Origin: Linepithema humile
Taxonomy: Eukaryota; Arthropoda; Insecta; Hymenoptera; Formicidae
DNA: 64,000 nucleotides
Direction: 5' to 3'
NCBI RefSeq assembly: GCF_040581485.1
Contig: NC_090131.1
Span: 9,300,001-9,364,000, forward strand
Part shown: positions 10,845 through 22,100 of the stretch, piece by piece
Numbering within the stretch: the first letter of the stretch is position 1
How the letters are laid out: every line of letters begins with the position of its first letter
The notes under the pieces: model-generated
Told to the model about the DNA's origin: nothing
Database searches by the model: none
What the model saw: only the letters and a program-made list of their open reading frames with translations
Program-made: the position numbers and the translations under genes

Positions 10845-11283
10845 TTTTCGTCTATAACCTATCCCCTCTTTCCTTTCCATCCTACATCCTTACCAGTCGA
10901 GTCCCACTCACAGCCGTGGACACATGTCACATTTCTTTTACATAGTCGTTGACGAACTGTTCAAGGTATAGATATTCAAAATTAATTTTTCATGTCTTTT
11001 ATTTGTTTTAACTAATTTCTATAATTTCTTTCAATTTGTTTTGTTTTTCTAATTTTGCAAATTAGACGGTCCGTGGCTTCACACGTATATAATTTTACTA
11101 AACACAAATATTGTACTACACGTTTTATCAGAGGTATTTATACACAGAATTTTTCAATAATTTGTTTGAGCCGTGAGAATACCCCTAATTTGGTTGTTTT
11201 TTCACTTTAACAGGATGCGTTTCCTTAGTCAAAATATTACCAACGCTTCTCTAATTATGTACTAAGCTTTATAATTTTTGTAT

Positions 11284-11324
11284 TACACTGAAGATGGCCA
11301 CGTACCTTGGCCGAAACGTCTGTA
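11284..11324 (+). ncRNA. Hammerhead-ribozyme-like motif at PLE 3' end (copy B)
   Basis: Reads TACA (stem I), CTGAAGA (core), TGGCC-9-nt loop-GGCC (stem II), GAAAC (core), GTC (predicted cleavage after C11320), TGTA (stem I partner). Stem I pairs 4 bp, stem II 4 bp, and stem III is the minimal AC/GU. Hammerheads with very short stem III, thought to act as dimers, are established in Penelope-like elements, where they lie in the terminal repeats. It sits about 440 bp past the stop codon. All core residues I can check are conserved. Confidence 0.7.
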
Positions 11325-11513
11325 TAAATTTATAATAAAAAAAGAATTTTTGAGCAAATCGATCCAGCTCTTGCTCTGTTGGCTTTATATTAAAACGATT
11401 TTTAATTTAATTAGAGAAGAGCAATAACTTAATATTATTTGTATCTGATAAAATATAAACAGACCACACGTGCAGTAAATTGCTAACTAAAATAAATACG
11501 TATTTCTTCAAAT

Positions 11514-12490
11514 CTGTCAGCTGACGTTAGATCGCCTATGACAATATTTCTTAAAATCTGCCAGTTCACGAATAAATCGTCTTTGGCTCTCTTTTTTCTA
11601 AACGGTCAGTTGACGTTAGATCGCCTCTGGCAATATTTATTAAAAATTGTTAGCTAACATTAGATCGCCTCTGACAATATTTCTTACAATTTGCCAGTTC
11701 ACGAATAAATCGCCTTTAGCTCGCTTTTTCTAAACTGTCAACTGACGTTAGATCGCCTATGGCTATATTTATTAAAAATTGTCAGCTCACGATAGATCGC
11801 CTCTGACAATATTTCTTACAATTTGCCAGTTCACGAATAAATCGCCTTTAGCTCTCTTTCTTCTAAACTGTCAGCTGACGTTAGATCGCCTCTGACTATA
11901 TTTATTAAAAATTGTCAGCTCACGATAGATCACCTCTGACAATATTTCTTACAATTTGCCAGTTCACGAATAAATCGTCTTTAGCTCTCTTTTTTCTAAA
12001 CTGTCAGCTGACGTTAGATCGCCTGTGACAATATTTATTTAAAATTGTCAGCTCGCGATAGATCGCCTCTGACAATATTTCTTACAATTTGCCAGTTCAC
12101 GAATAAATCGCCTTTAGCTCTTTTTTTCTAAACTGTCAACTGACGTTAGATCACCTATGGCTATATTTATTAAAAATTGTCAGCTCACGATAGATCGCCT
12201 CTGACAATATTTCTTACAATTTGCCAGTTCACGAATAAATCGCCTTTAGCTCTCTTTTTTCTAAACTGTCAGCTGACGTTAGATCGCCTCTGACTATATT
12301 TATTAAAAATTGTCAGCTCACGATAGATCGCCTCTGACAATATTTCTTACAATTTGCCAGTTCACGAATAAATCGTCTTTAGCTCTCTTTTTTCTAAACT
12401 GTCAGCTGACGTTAGATCGCCTGTGACAATATTTATTTAAAATTGTCAGCTCACGATAGATCGCCTCTGACAATATTTCTTACAATTTGC
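11514..12490. repeat. Satellite, 132-133-bp higher-order unit of three ~44-bp monomers
   Basis: The word 'ccagttcacgaa' recurs at 11561, 11694, 11826, 11959, 12092, 12224, 12357 and 12490, a period of 132-133 bp. Each unit holds three related monomers built around 'CACGA...CGCCTctg'. Two of the three start GTCAG and end CTGAC; the third starts GCCAG. The complementary monomer edges predict a stem-loop. No coding. Confidence 0.93.
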
Positions 12491-12840
12491 CAGTTCACGA
12501 AGAAACCGCCTCTGGCTTGAAGACAAGAATAAGAATTTTCTAATGCCAGTCCACGAGAAAACCGCCTTTGGCTTGTCTTATTCTATATTGCCAGTCCACG
12601 AGGAAACCGCCTCTGGCTTGAAGACAAGAATAAGAATTTTCTTCTAATGCCAGTCCACGAGAAAACCGCCTCTGGCTTGTCTTATTCTATATTGCTAGTC
12701 CACGAGAAAACCGCCTCTGGCTTGTCTTATTCTATATTGCCAGTCCACGAGGAAACCACCTCTGGCTTGAAGACAAGAATAAGAATTTTCTAATGCCAGT
12801 CCACGAGAAAACCGCCTCTGGCTTGTCTTATTCTTTATTG
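12490..12840. repeat. Satellite, variant ~45/56-bp monomers
   Basis: Continues the preceding array with a different version. Monomers begin 'gccagtccacgag' and run through 'accgcctctggc', followed by either 'ttgtcttattctatatt' or a longer 'ttgaagacaagaataag' tail. The edges GCCAG/CTGGC are again complementary, with the base pair changed relative to GTCAG/CTGAC in the upstream part. Confidence 0.9.
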
Positions 12841-13905
12841 TAAGATACTTTTATTACGTCATATGTTTTATGTATATATATATATATAATGTATATTATA
12901 TGCTCCATATTATCTATATTCATATCAAAATATCATTCTAAGAAATTGACATCATTTTGTATACTCTTTTTACAATAAATGTATATGATATATGCCATAT
13001 TTTTTATTTCTAAAGCATGAAATATAAAGATATTTTTATTTTTTTGTGTCTATTATTTGTAAAAAAATCTTGATAAAAGAAACAACATTAATTTTGCGAC
13101 TTGCAATAATCTGTTTCATTATATGCTTTTTTTAAATACTTACAATTAGCCTTATTTTATGTGATTAACTTGGTATTTAAAATACGTATCAAAATCGAAA
13201 ATGTATTTCTATTACAGTAGAAAAGAAACATTCTTGTCTTACAACAGAGAGAAATGGCAAAATATAATATTGTCTAAAGTACAGCCCAATAAAAACTGTT
13301 AAAATTGAACATTTTATAAAACCACTGTGATTCATGAAAAATCAGAACTATTATTTCAAAAATATAGACATATTTCGATTGTGTGTTTTAAACTGCACTA
13401 CACATTCAAAATTCACAGAATAAATTTATTTCTGCAAAGTTGTGTATAATGTCAGTGGAAAAGTGATTTATTTGTTATTACATATACATGATATTTTACC
13501 ATTCCTTTCTGGTGTAAGACTACAATGTTTTTTTTCTACTGAACTAGAAATTAATTTTATATTTTGGTATGTATTTTAGATACCAAGGTAAACGCATAAA
13601 ATAAGGCTAGTTGTAAGTATTTAAAAGAAGTATATATTGAAACAGATTATTGCAAGTCACAAAATTAATGTTTTTTTTATCAAGATTTTTTTACAAATGA
13701 TACATACAAGAAACTAAAAATACCTTTATATTTCATGCTTTATAAATAAGTTATATGACATATACATTTATTATAAAAATATATACAATATACAAAATAA
13801 TATTAACTTTTTACATAGATACTTTGATGTGAATATACATAATATGGAGCACATAATATATACACATGAAGCACATGAATAAAAGTATTTTGTAGAAATT
13901 AGAAT
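12841..13905. mobile_element. ~1.06-kb foldback element
   Basis: Imperfect inverted arms run from 'taagatacttttatt' (12842) to 'aataaaagtatttt' (about 13893). Long matching blocks such as 'aaaaaaatcttgataaaa' (left) and 'ttttttatcaagatttttt' (right) lie within them. The centre is around 13260-13480. No protein coding. It directly abuts the satellite array. Confidence 0.75.
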
Positions 13906-14037
13906 ATGAATGTATGTAACTAATTAATATAAATGTTTGCAAAAATGTTGCAAAATTTATGTATAATACATACACTTTTTTATCCTTCAAAGTGCCTTCA
14001 ACCCATTTTTTTCAGCCGGGTTTCGTAGCACATAACA

Positions 14038-14060
14038 CAAACACACACACACACACACGC
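14038..14060. repeat. (AC)n microsatellite
   Basis: A run of AC dinucleotides broken once by 'gc', within otherwise unannotated sequence (13906-14246). Confidence 0.9.
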
Positions 14061-14246
14061 ACAACTAACACACACATAACTAACCTAAAAGATTCTGTAT
14101 ATGACAGATAGCACTAAGAACTGTATAGCGCCTCTGTCCCAAAATCCCGGAACTAATCTGTAGCTCTTTTTTACCTTATTCTTTCGCATTTTGCAAAAGA
14201 ATAATGCTTCCTTAGCATATTGCACACATGCTTTACATAAATCTGG

Positions 14247-14531
14247 AAAAGGGTGGCGTTTTGAAAATAAGTCTCTAAGCTCTATTTTTTTGGTTTTCCA
14301 TTATTGTTTCATACGCTCTTCTTCGGCACATGGTCTTGTTTTGCAGATTGAAGCAGTATAATGTTGATATAAAAGATATAATTCTTTGAGGTGACATTGT
14401 CGGTAAATTTTCAAAAATTTTTTTAATTTTTTGGTTTAAATTTGACCAACTGCCGAAAGATTAGCATATGTACTTTATTTACACAAAAGGATTTGTAATT
14501 CTATTAAAGCAATAAAAAACGCCACCCTTTT
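14247..14531. mobile_element. Possible 285-bp MITE
   Basis: A perfect 16-bp inverted repeat ('aaaagggtggcgtttt' at 14247-14262 and its complement at 14516-14531) bounds a non-coding 285-bp segment. Only the ends support this; no target duplication was identified. Confidence 0.4.
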
Positions 14532-15059
14532 TAGAAAATTGAAGTTTCGGTCGGTAACAATATGACTTCAGTATCCTCTTAACATCTGATGAAGTAAAAA
14601 TGAAGTTTTGAAGAAGGTAATTATTTTATTTAGGGTCACTTTTCCCAATATCCGTTAACCGACAGTTTTAAATTGTTAATAGAATTACTAATATGCAGAA
14701 TAAAATATTGTCATTAAAAGTAATAAAAATTTGAAATTTTTTTCTTTTTTAATAACGATTTTATTCATATTGGCAATTTTATCGACAAGTTGGAACTTTC
14801 GGTTACAGTTAATTGATGTTGGAAATAGTGGTCCTTAATAATACAATAATTTTCTTAGTTAATCTCTTTTAGTAATTTTTCTTACAAATGTTATTAATAT
14901 CTCTTATCTAATTACAAATATTAAAAATCAATTTATTGCTATTTTAACATATTAATTATGTAAAAAATTATTTATAATATTCAAAATAATATTTAAAAGT
15001 ATAATAGAAATAAAAAAATTGTTTCTTATTTTTAGATTTAAATTTTGCAACACAAAAAC
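14532..15059. other. AT-rich, no feature seen
   Basis: No open frame, tandem repeat or clear inverted repeat. A weak inverted similarity exists between the sequences around 14640-14665 and 14800-14835, but it is too imperfect to call an element. Confidence 0.5.
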
Positions 15060-15063
15060 TTAA

Positions 15064-15972
15064 GGGGGGAGGCCTCGTGTAACTGGTTAAAAAAATTGAA
15101 AAATTTTTTTTGCTTTAATCAATAGTAATCCATGTAGAAAATATATTCCCAAAGTTACAGAACAAAATTCGAAGTTTTAAGGAGTCCACAGCCCATTTCT
15201 TGCGCGCAGATATACAAGCGCGCGGCGGGGCGCTTGGTCAACGGTAACATAAGATATAAGATTATAGAATTTGTAACTGTTTTTGGCGCGTTTTCGGAAG
15301 TACTTATTTAAGAGTGCAATTTGGAGAGTGCAAGCAAAGTGTGAAATTTGAAGAAGCAGGAAATCGGAGCCTCAGTTTTAAACTTGTTGTTACACTTTTC
15401 TTTTTTACTTTTCAATACCGAAAACTTTAAACGCGTTTTTCTCAAAACCAGTTTTTGGCAATTGGCGGGAAAGATTACTCAAAAACTATTCGATCAATCG
15501 AGTTGTCTCTGTGTATACATGTAGTTTAATAATATAAATTGTCGATGAACCTATAAAATTAGTAAAATAATTAATTTAAACAATTTTTATTGCATAAATA
15601 AGGTGACATTTTGTGGGTCAAAATCGCAATTTTTTTTTAAAGTGCTGCCATTTTTTCAATTTTTAACTTTTTACTTATTTTTTAGGTTTATCAACTAAAT
15701 AATTTCATAGAAAAAAAAAACTTTTTTTTTTTGTTTTAAACGAGTGCAAAAGACGCTACAACTTCCACCAATTCACAACTCCAGTGACAAGGCTGCGTCA
15801 ACATTTGTTTATAGTGGCTCTATAATCAATTTTTAGACAAAAAAATTTTTTTTTATTTTTTAATATATGTTATAAAACACCAAAAAGTTTTAAAAAGATC
15901 CGTTGCATTATTTCTTCAAAAAAAATTCCTAAAAATCATCTTTGTTTTAGCGATTCATACGAGGCTCCCCCC
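15064..15972. mobile_element. 909-bp non-autonomous DNA element at TTAA
   Basis: The ends are 'ggggggaggcctcgtgt' and '...acgaggctcccccc', flanked on both sides by TTAA (15060-15063, 15973-15976). A TTAA target is the signature of piggyBac-type elements. The interior is AT-rich and non-coding, so it would depend on a transposase elsewhere. Confidence 0.75.
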
Positions 15973-16315
15973 TTAAAGAAGCTAAAGATGCATTTTTATT
16001 TATTGAAGACGAGAAGAAAAACAGTTAAGGGTCGACAGGAGTGACGGCCCGAGTCCGAATAGAGTGGGTAAAAGGAGAGTGAAGTCAATGCTGGTTCTTC
16101 TCTTTGATTGGTTTCGCCATTTTACGATCAGTTTCCGGCAGCGAGGCCTTCTGAGTACTTGACACGCATGGGCATAACCTTACTTTTGTGAAATTTATAT
16201 TCATGATTCATGTAAAGTCAAATAGTTACGTTTTTTAAATTATAAGTAAGTTATTAAGCAAGATAGTAATATTAAGTAAATTATTAAGTAAGGTAAGTTA
16301 TTGTTTTTATAATTA
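15973..16315. promoter_or_regulatory. Putative upstream region of P/THAP element 1
   Basis: Contains 'agagtgggtaaaaggagag' (16062-16080), found inverted at about 34130-34148. It also contains a short run of GTAAGT-like donor motifs (16245-16300). It lies directly before the THAP-coding exon, so it may be that element's 5' region. No TATA box is obvious. Confidence 0.3.
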
Positions 16316-16560
16316 TTCATAATTACTAAAATACCAATTTTAAACACTTAAAATGCTTAATTGTCTATTCAGAATATTTTTACAATGGTCACGTGTGCTG
16401 CAAAAGGCTGCAGAAATTCAAACGCAAATGGTTCAAAAATGTGTAATTTTCGTTTGAATTTCTGCAGCCTTTTGCAGCACATGTGACCATTGTAAAAATA
16501 TTCTGAATAGACAATTAAGCATTTTAAGTGTTTAAAATTGGTATTTTAGTAATTATGAAT
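16316..16560. repeat. Palindrome duplicating a THAP-domain start exon
   Basis: Arms 16316-16424 and 16451-16560 are inverted copies with a 26-bp spacer. The left arm contains ATG at 16385, opening MVTCAAKGCRNSNANG, the beginning of a THAP zinc finger (C2CH; first two Cys visible as C4 and C9). The inverted arm truncates the domain after about 22 residues. Confidence 0.8.
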
Positions 16561-17853
16561 ACACATAGAAGTTTTAGATCTTCGATCACTGATCGTGTAC
16601 CCCAGAAAGCTAATCGATTTATTAGCGGATAATATATTTAAAGAAATGAAATGAATATATATTTTTACGTGTAGGAAGAAAAATTAGTGGTCTTTATATA
16701 GTCGATTTAGTACAGTAGTATGTATAGAGTATGTGATCAAGTTTTTACATTTTTGTTTACGAAAACTTCCTACAACCTTTCTCTCTCCCTCTCTAATTAA
16801 GACTAAAATTTTTAACAGAATTGTGTAAAATATTATTTCTTTTTAGTGCCAACAGTGTCTACTGAAATTGAAGAAGTTATATCGGTATTTACCGTATCGG
16901 CAAATAAAGAAGTGAAAATATTACAAAGCGAACCCGAAATTGCAAGAAATCCAGTAACAAATATTTCCGATAAGACAACACCCAACACATAAACTCGTAA
17001 CTTTGAAAATTATGATCCAGATACTACCAGTAACGAAATCTTATATGAAGAGGATCACGTTGTAACGGATGAAACCAAGGGAGAAACTGAAGATGGGTCA
17101 ATTACTTCAGGCAATTCCGAAATCATTGAACAACTGCAAAAAAAGTTGCAAAAGTCAGAAAGATTGAGGTTTGCAATGAAGAAGAAGCACAAACGCCTAC
17201 AAAGAGAATACAGGAAAAAAATAACAAAATTGCAACAAGAAGTAGGTATACAAAAACATTTTTCGAGTGCATTAAAGAATATGTTTAATGATGATCAAAT
17301 AAAAAAGTTGGGGTGTAGGTATAAAAGAATGCCAAAATGGTGCGATTCCACTTTAGTCAAAGCCTATCAATTGAAATTTTCATGCGGGTTATCTGGCTAC
17401 AAAGAACTATTAAAGCACGGTTTTCCACTTCCTTCATTGCAAACACTCAATCAAAAATTTGAAAATTTAAAATTTCAGAGTAGAATTTTTCATGAAGTTT
17501 TCGATTTTTTACAAATTAAAGTCTCGCAATTGAAAAATGATAGAGATAAAGATTGTTTACTTGTGCTTGATGAAATAAATATATCAGCAGGTACCGTTTT
17601 CGACATATCCACTAATACATATGCAGGGCGCGTAACTTTACCCGAGCATAATAACAACGAAATTGCGACCAATGGCTTAGTTTTTATGCTAGCAAGCATA
17701 GAGCACAGGTGGAAACAAACTGTGGCTTATTATTATACAGCCAAAAATACAAACGGTTCCGTGTATAAAAATATAATTCTTGAAATCATTCAGAAAGCAG
17801 AGAAAATAGGATTGCGCGTTCAAAAGATTTGCCTCTTCTATTATATTTGTTGA
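16385..17853 (+). pseudogene. P-element-type (THAP9-like) transposase 1, broken
   Basis: Exon 1 (16385 onward) encodes the start of a THAP DNA-binding domain and is cut by an inverted duplication. After a probable acceptor (tttttag at 16839-16845), an open frame runs to 17853 with one in-frame stop at 16990-16992. It shows an acidic region, a Lys-rich coiled coil (17140-17260), then blocks typical of P-element transposases: LGCRYKRMPKWCDSTLVKA, LKFSCGLSGYKELL, PLPSLQTL and CLLVLDEINI, the last with the first catalytic Asp. Next come NGLVFMLASIEHRWKQTVAY and, near 17835, an unrelated C-terminus (KICLFYYIC). The remaining catalytic core is missing, so the protein would be inactive. Confidence 0.85.
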
Positions 17854-17965
17854 ATTTATAGAGCCTTTACATTATATGTGTTTAAATTACGCGGGCGTCA
17901 TGACGCGTTTGTCCTACAGAATTGTTGATTTCCTAATATATGAGAGATAAATGTTAGAATCGTGG

Positions 17966-18038
17966 GGTCTGAGTAGTTTAGTGGTCAGAACATTCGCCCG
18001 GCAAGCGGAAGACCCGGGTTCAATTCCCGGCTTAGCCA
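17966..18038 (+). repeat. tRNA-like sequence, probably SINE-derived
   Basis: A recognisable tRNA fold. It has a D-arm/box A 'tagtttagtgg', an anticodon-stem pairing ttcgc/gcgga, and a T arm/box B 'gggttcaattccc'. The acceptor stem GG(t)CTGAG/CTTAGCC carries one bulged T. The anticodon loop CCGGCAA lacks the universal U33, and the acceptor is imperfect, so a working tRNA is unlikely. The downstream tail (to 18120) resumes after the Copia at 22933, suggesting a tRNA-derived SINE into which Copia inserted. Confidence 0.55.
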
Positions 18039-18125
18039 CTCGCGACCTGATATTTTTTCTCTCTTTCTTTCTCTCCAATAATTCCTATATGTAAGTAAAT
18101 GTTTCTCGATATGAGAACAATATAC

Positions 18126-18371
18126 TGTGGAATATTGTTTTTATTTTTATGTTTTATCTAATAGATGGCAGTATGGTATAGGATGGAGGGCAGCACTAAG
18201 AATGGAGCTTGCATTTTTTGAGCCATCTGAGTAACACACCTTGTTTTATGTTCTTATTATTATCTGAGACAGTAAAGAGAGAATTGTATTCATTATCACA
18301 AAAATATATTGTGAGTTTGATATCATCCAAGTGTTACTATTTTATTCCATCAAACAGCTTCAACTCCCACA
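18126..18371 (+). repeat. Copia 5' LTR
   Basis: 246 bp, starting TGTGG and ending CCACA, directly repeated at 22682-22927. It contains the element's promoter and polyadenylation functions by position; no canonical TATA box was pinpointed. Confidence 0.96.
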
Positions 18372-18464
18372 ATTGGTAGCAGAGGACCGTGGTTCGTTTT
18401 AACCTCTTTCTTGAGGCTGTCGTGTGTTGAGAAACTTGCGTGATAAATAAAAAAAAAAAAGAGG

Positions 18465-19142
18465 ATGGCAGAGAATTGGAATCTTACGAGCGTGGAACAA
18501 CTTGATGATACAAACTATTTCTTATGGAGCGAAAAAATTGAAGGAATCTTAAGAACTAAGAAACTTTGGAAAAAAGTAATAAATGTGAAGCCGCCAGAGA
18601 AGCCCGAAGAAGGCGTAAATAACTATGATGTGAAATTCCGGCAATGGAATGAATGGGACGATGATAATTACGCAGCACGAACAGTAATTATAAACACTAT
18701 GAGTAAAGCGCAGTTGTTGAAATATAGCCATGAAAAAAGCGCGGATAAACTGTGGAACTTGATTAAGAATAATATGGCAGCAGAAACGGAACAATTAAAG
18801 GCAAGATCACTATGTGAATTATCAAATCTGCGAATGAAAAAGGATGAAAGTATAGACGCATACATAAACAGAGCTGAAGCATTACAAAATCAGTGCGTAC
18901 AACTTGGTAGAGTAATAGAAGATTATGAATTGAGGATGTACATCATTAGAGGATTAAGGCCCGAATTTGACCAAAATGTACGAGTATTAGAAACTCAAAA
19001 GGAGATAACAATTAATGATATACGTTACGCGCTAAAACAAGAAGAATCAAGAAGATATAAACGAAAAGAAGAAAAAACATCAAGAGATGAGTATGTAAGG
19101 AAAGCGAGAGAAAAATCAAAAGGTGATATCCGTATGTTATAA
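18465..19142 (+). CDS. gag: Copia Gag (capsid part)
   Basis: A 225-residue frame starting about 90 bp after the primer-binding site. It opens MAENWNLTSVEQLDDTNYFLW, matching the Copia/UBN2-type Gag pattern (the 'NY-W' box). The middle part (KLWNLIKNNMAAET, SLCELSNLRMKKDESIDAYI) is the usual Gag helical region. It ends with a basic tail just before the zinc knuckles, which lie in the next frame. The 20-bp overlap with the following frame means nucleocapsid and Pol need a frameshift, or that one indel split a single gag-pol gene. It packages element RNA into particles. Confidence 0.93.
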   Translation: MAENWNLTSVEQLDDTNYFLWSEKIEGILRTKKLWKKVINVKPPEKPEEGVNNYDVKFRQWNEWDDDNYAARTVIINTMSKAQLLKYSHEKSADKLWNLIKNNMAAETEQLKARSLCELSNLRMKKDESIDAYINRAEALQNQCVQLGRVIEDYELRMYIIRGLRPEFDQNVRVLETQKEITINDIRYALKQEESRRYKRKEEKTSRDEYVRKAREKSKGDIRML

Positions 19143-22100
19143 TTGCGGAATAAAGGGACACATTTCAAGCGAATGCCGGAATAGACAAAAATGTTTTAAC
19201 TGTCAAGGACTCAATCACATTGCGGCAGATTGTAAGGAACCAAAAAGGAACATACCGCGAGGAAGAGGTTATAGAGGTGCATCGAGAGGAAGAGGAACAG
19301 GACGAGGTTTCGGACGGGCTGAGGTTACATTGAAAACTACAGATGAAGCGGTGTTATCAGTAAGAGACAGAGTACATGTGAGTACAACATGCAATAAACA
19401 AGATAATAAAGAGGTAATGCATAAAAATTATATGTGGTTATTAGACTCTGGCGCGACAAGTCATATGGCAAATAGCGAGGTTATGTTTGATAATATAGAA
19501 AAAGATAGAAGAGATATCTCGTTAGCAGACAAAAACGGAAAGAAATTACTTTCTAATGGACGAGGAGAGATAGTAATGACGCAACATATAAATGACGATA
19601 AAATACGACTCAAAAACGTATTATGTGTACCAGATATTAACATGAACCTTTTATCTGTAGCAAAAATAACAGACTATGGATATAGTGTGGAATTTAATAA
19701 AAATGAAGCCATTGTCTACAGGAATGGAGGTGAAATAAAAATGACAGCTGTGAGAGAAGAAAATGCGTACTATGTGAGATCATCAATAATAAAAAATGAA
19801 ATAGCTGCAACAGCGGATGACATTGATATTTGGCATAAGAGGTTTGGACATGCAAATAGGAGGCTTATTGAGGAGATGAAGAAAGAAAATCTGGTGATAG
19901 GAATGAACGAATGCAAAGAGCAGAGGCAGTGTGAACCATGCGTCGAAGCAAAAATGTGTCGAAAAGCACATCCTAGATTGATAACTAGAAAAACAAATAA
20001 GATTATGGAACTATGGCACATGGATTTAATTGGCCCAATACATCCCTTGTCACGAGGCGGTAAAAAATACATATTTACGATAATAGATGATTATTCCAGA
20101 GTAATATTTGTTGAACTATTAAATAAAAAGGGAGAAGCAATGGAAAAACTAAAAAATTTAATTATTTTGAAGGAAAACCAGTCTGGACAAAAATTGAAAG
20201 CAATCAGATCTGATAATGGAGGAGAATTCACAGGAAAAGAATTAGCAGAATGGTTAAAAAAGAAAGGAATAAAGCATGAATTCAGTCCCGCTAGAACCCC
20301 ACAATGTAATGGGGTAGCAGAAAGGGCAAACAAGTCCATAATAGAAATGACCAGAGCAATAATGGCGGATTCGAAGATGCCAATGGATTTCTGGGCTGAA
20401 GCAACGTGTACGGCAATGCATATCAAGAACAGGAGCAAATCAAGTGTGCATGGAAAAACTCCTTATGAGATGTGGAATGGAAGAAAACCAAATGTCAAGC
20501 ATATGAAAAGATTTGGCTGCATGGCATATTTAATGAATAAAGGAGAGCAAAGAAAAAAATTTGATTCCAAGATAATTAAAGGAATATTAGTAGGATATGC
20601 AGCAAATAATACTTACAGAGTTTATATTCCAGAAACAGGAAAAATAAAAACGGATTGTGACGTCAAATTCGATGAGAGTAAAAAAGGATGCGAATTATTG
20701 AATAAAGAAGAATGGCAAAAACATATAATAGATGAAAAATTGACAATTGTAGGAATGGAAATAGAAGACAATGAAAGAATGGGAGAACAAGCTCAAATTC
20801 AGGAATATGAAGAAAATGAAAGGACAGAATCTGAAAATAGTGACTATGAAGATGCAGAGTCAGAAGAACTTGATGATAGGTGCGAGACAGAAGATACAGA
20901 AGATGAAAATGAAGAATGTCTAAGAGAAGATGTGGATGTGGATGAAATCCAAGTACGACCGACAGAAATAAAGACTAAAGGAAGACCAAGAGGAACTACA
21001 AAAGCTATGATAAAAATACAAAAAAATCTAAGGCGTGAAGAAGAGGAAAGAAAAAGGGAACAAGAAAATGTTAGGAGATCAGAAAGAATAAAAAATCGAC
21101 ATTCTGCGATGATAATTACAGATAAGGATATTCCAAAAAATGTTCAAGAAGCAGAAAGATCAAGCAACTGGAAATGTTGGAGACAAGCTATCAGTGAAGA
21201 ATTGACATCAATGAAGAAACATAAAGTATGGGATACTGTGCCTAGACCTAAAAATAAAAGAGTCATCAAATGCAAATGGGTGTTTGACATAAAGGAAGAC
21301 CCGAATACAGGGCAACGAAGGTATAAAGCAAGACTCGTCGCACTGGGATGTGGACAACGTCCAGGGGTAGATTATGGGGAAACGTTTGCTCCAGTAGTGA
21401 GAATAGAGACAATAAGATTGTTATTCAGTATAAGTGCACAAGAAAACAGGAGGTTGAAGGTCTACGACGTAAAAACAGCATTTTTACATGGAAGATTAAA
21501 AGAAGAAATATTTATGGAATTACCAGATGGGCTACAAGTTAACAAGCAACAAGTCTGTAAATTAAAGAAGAGTATATATGGATTGAAGCAAGCTGGAAAA
21601 TGCTGGAATGAATTTCTTACCGATGTTCTAATAAAATGTGGATTAAAACAGTCCAAGGAAGACCCATGCTTGTTTTATGCAAAAAGGGAAAACAGATTCT
21701 TATACTGCGGAATACATGTGGACGATATGTCGACTGTGTCAAGCGATGATAAATTTGAGAAAAGTTATATAGATAAGATTAAAGAATACATAGACATTAA
21801 GGACCTCGGGGAAGGAAAAGTTGTGTTGGGAATGCAAGTGAATCAAGAAAAAGGAAAAATATACGTACACCAGAAAAATTATATTGAAGAACTACTTGAG
21901 TTATATGGAATGAGAGAATGTAATGCTGTGAAGACGCCGATAGATGTAAACACAAAGATGGAAAATTGTGAGGAAAGTAAGAAAGCTGACATTCAAGCAT
22001 ATCAGGAATTGATAGGAAAACTTATGTACTTAAGTGTACATACACGACCAGATTTATCATTTGCACTAAGTTGTTTATCACAATTCAACAATAATCCAAA

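Larger units (their letters stand above)
9426..11450 (+). mobile_element. Penelope-like element copy B with 5' inversion
   Basis: Plus-strand copy. From about 9570 to 11450 it matches the sense strand of copies A and C through the 3' end. Its first ~130 bp (9430-9560) match copy C in the antisense orientation (compare 49273-49385 read on the plus strand). The 5' end of this insertion is therefore inverted. The 3' end extends through the hammerhead-like motif and the tail to about 11447, where homology with copy C (about 47115) ends. Confidence 0.88.

Noticed and set aside
11514..12840. Regular repeat array resembling a CRISPR locus
   Set aside because: Monomers are related along their full length with no unique spacers, and the setting is a eukaryotic genome; this is a satellite.
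17966..18038. Functional nuclear tRNA gene
   Set aside because: The anticodon loop lacks U33 and the acceptor stem has a bulged base; SINE-like origin is more likely.
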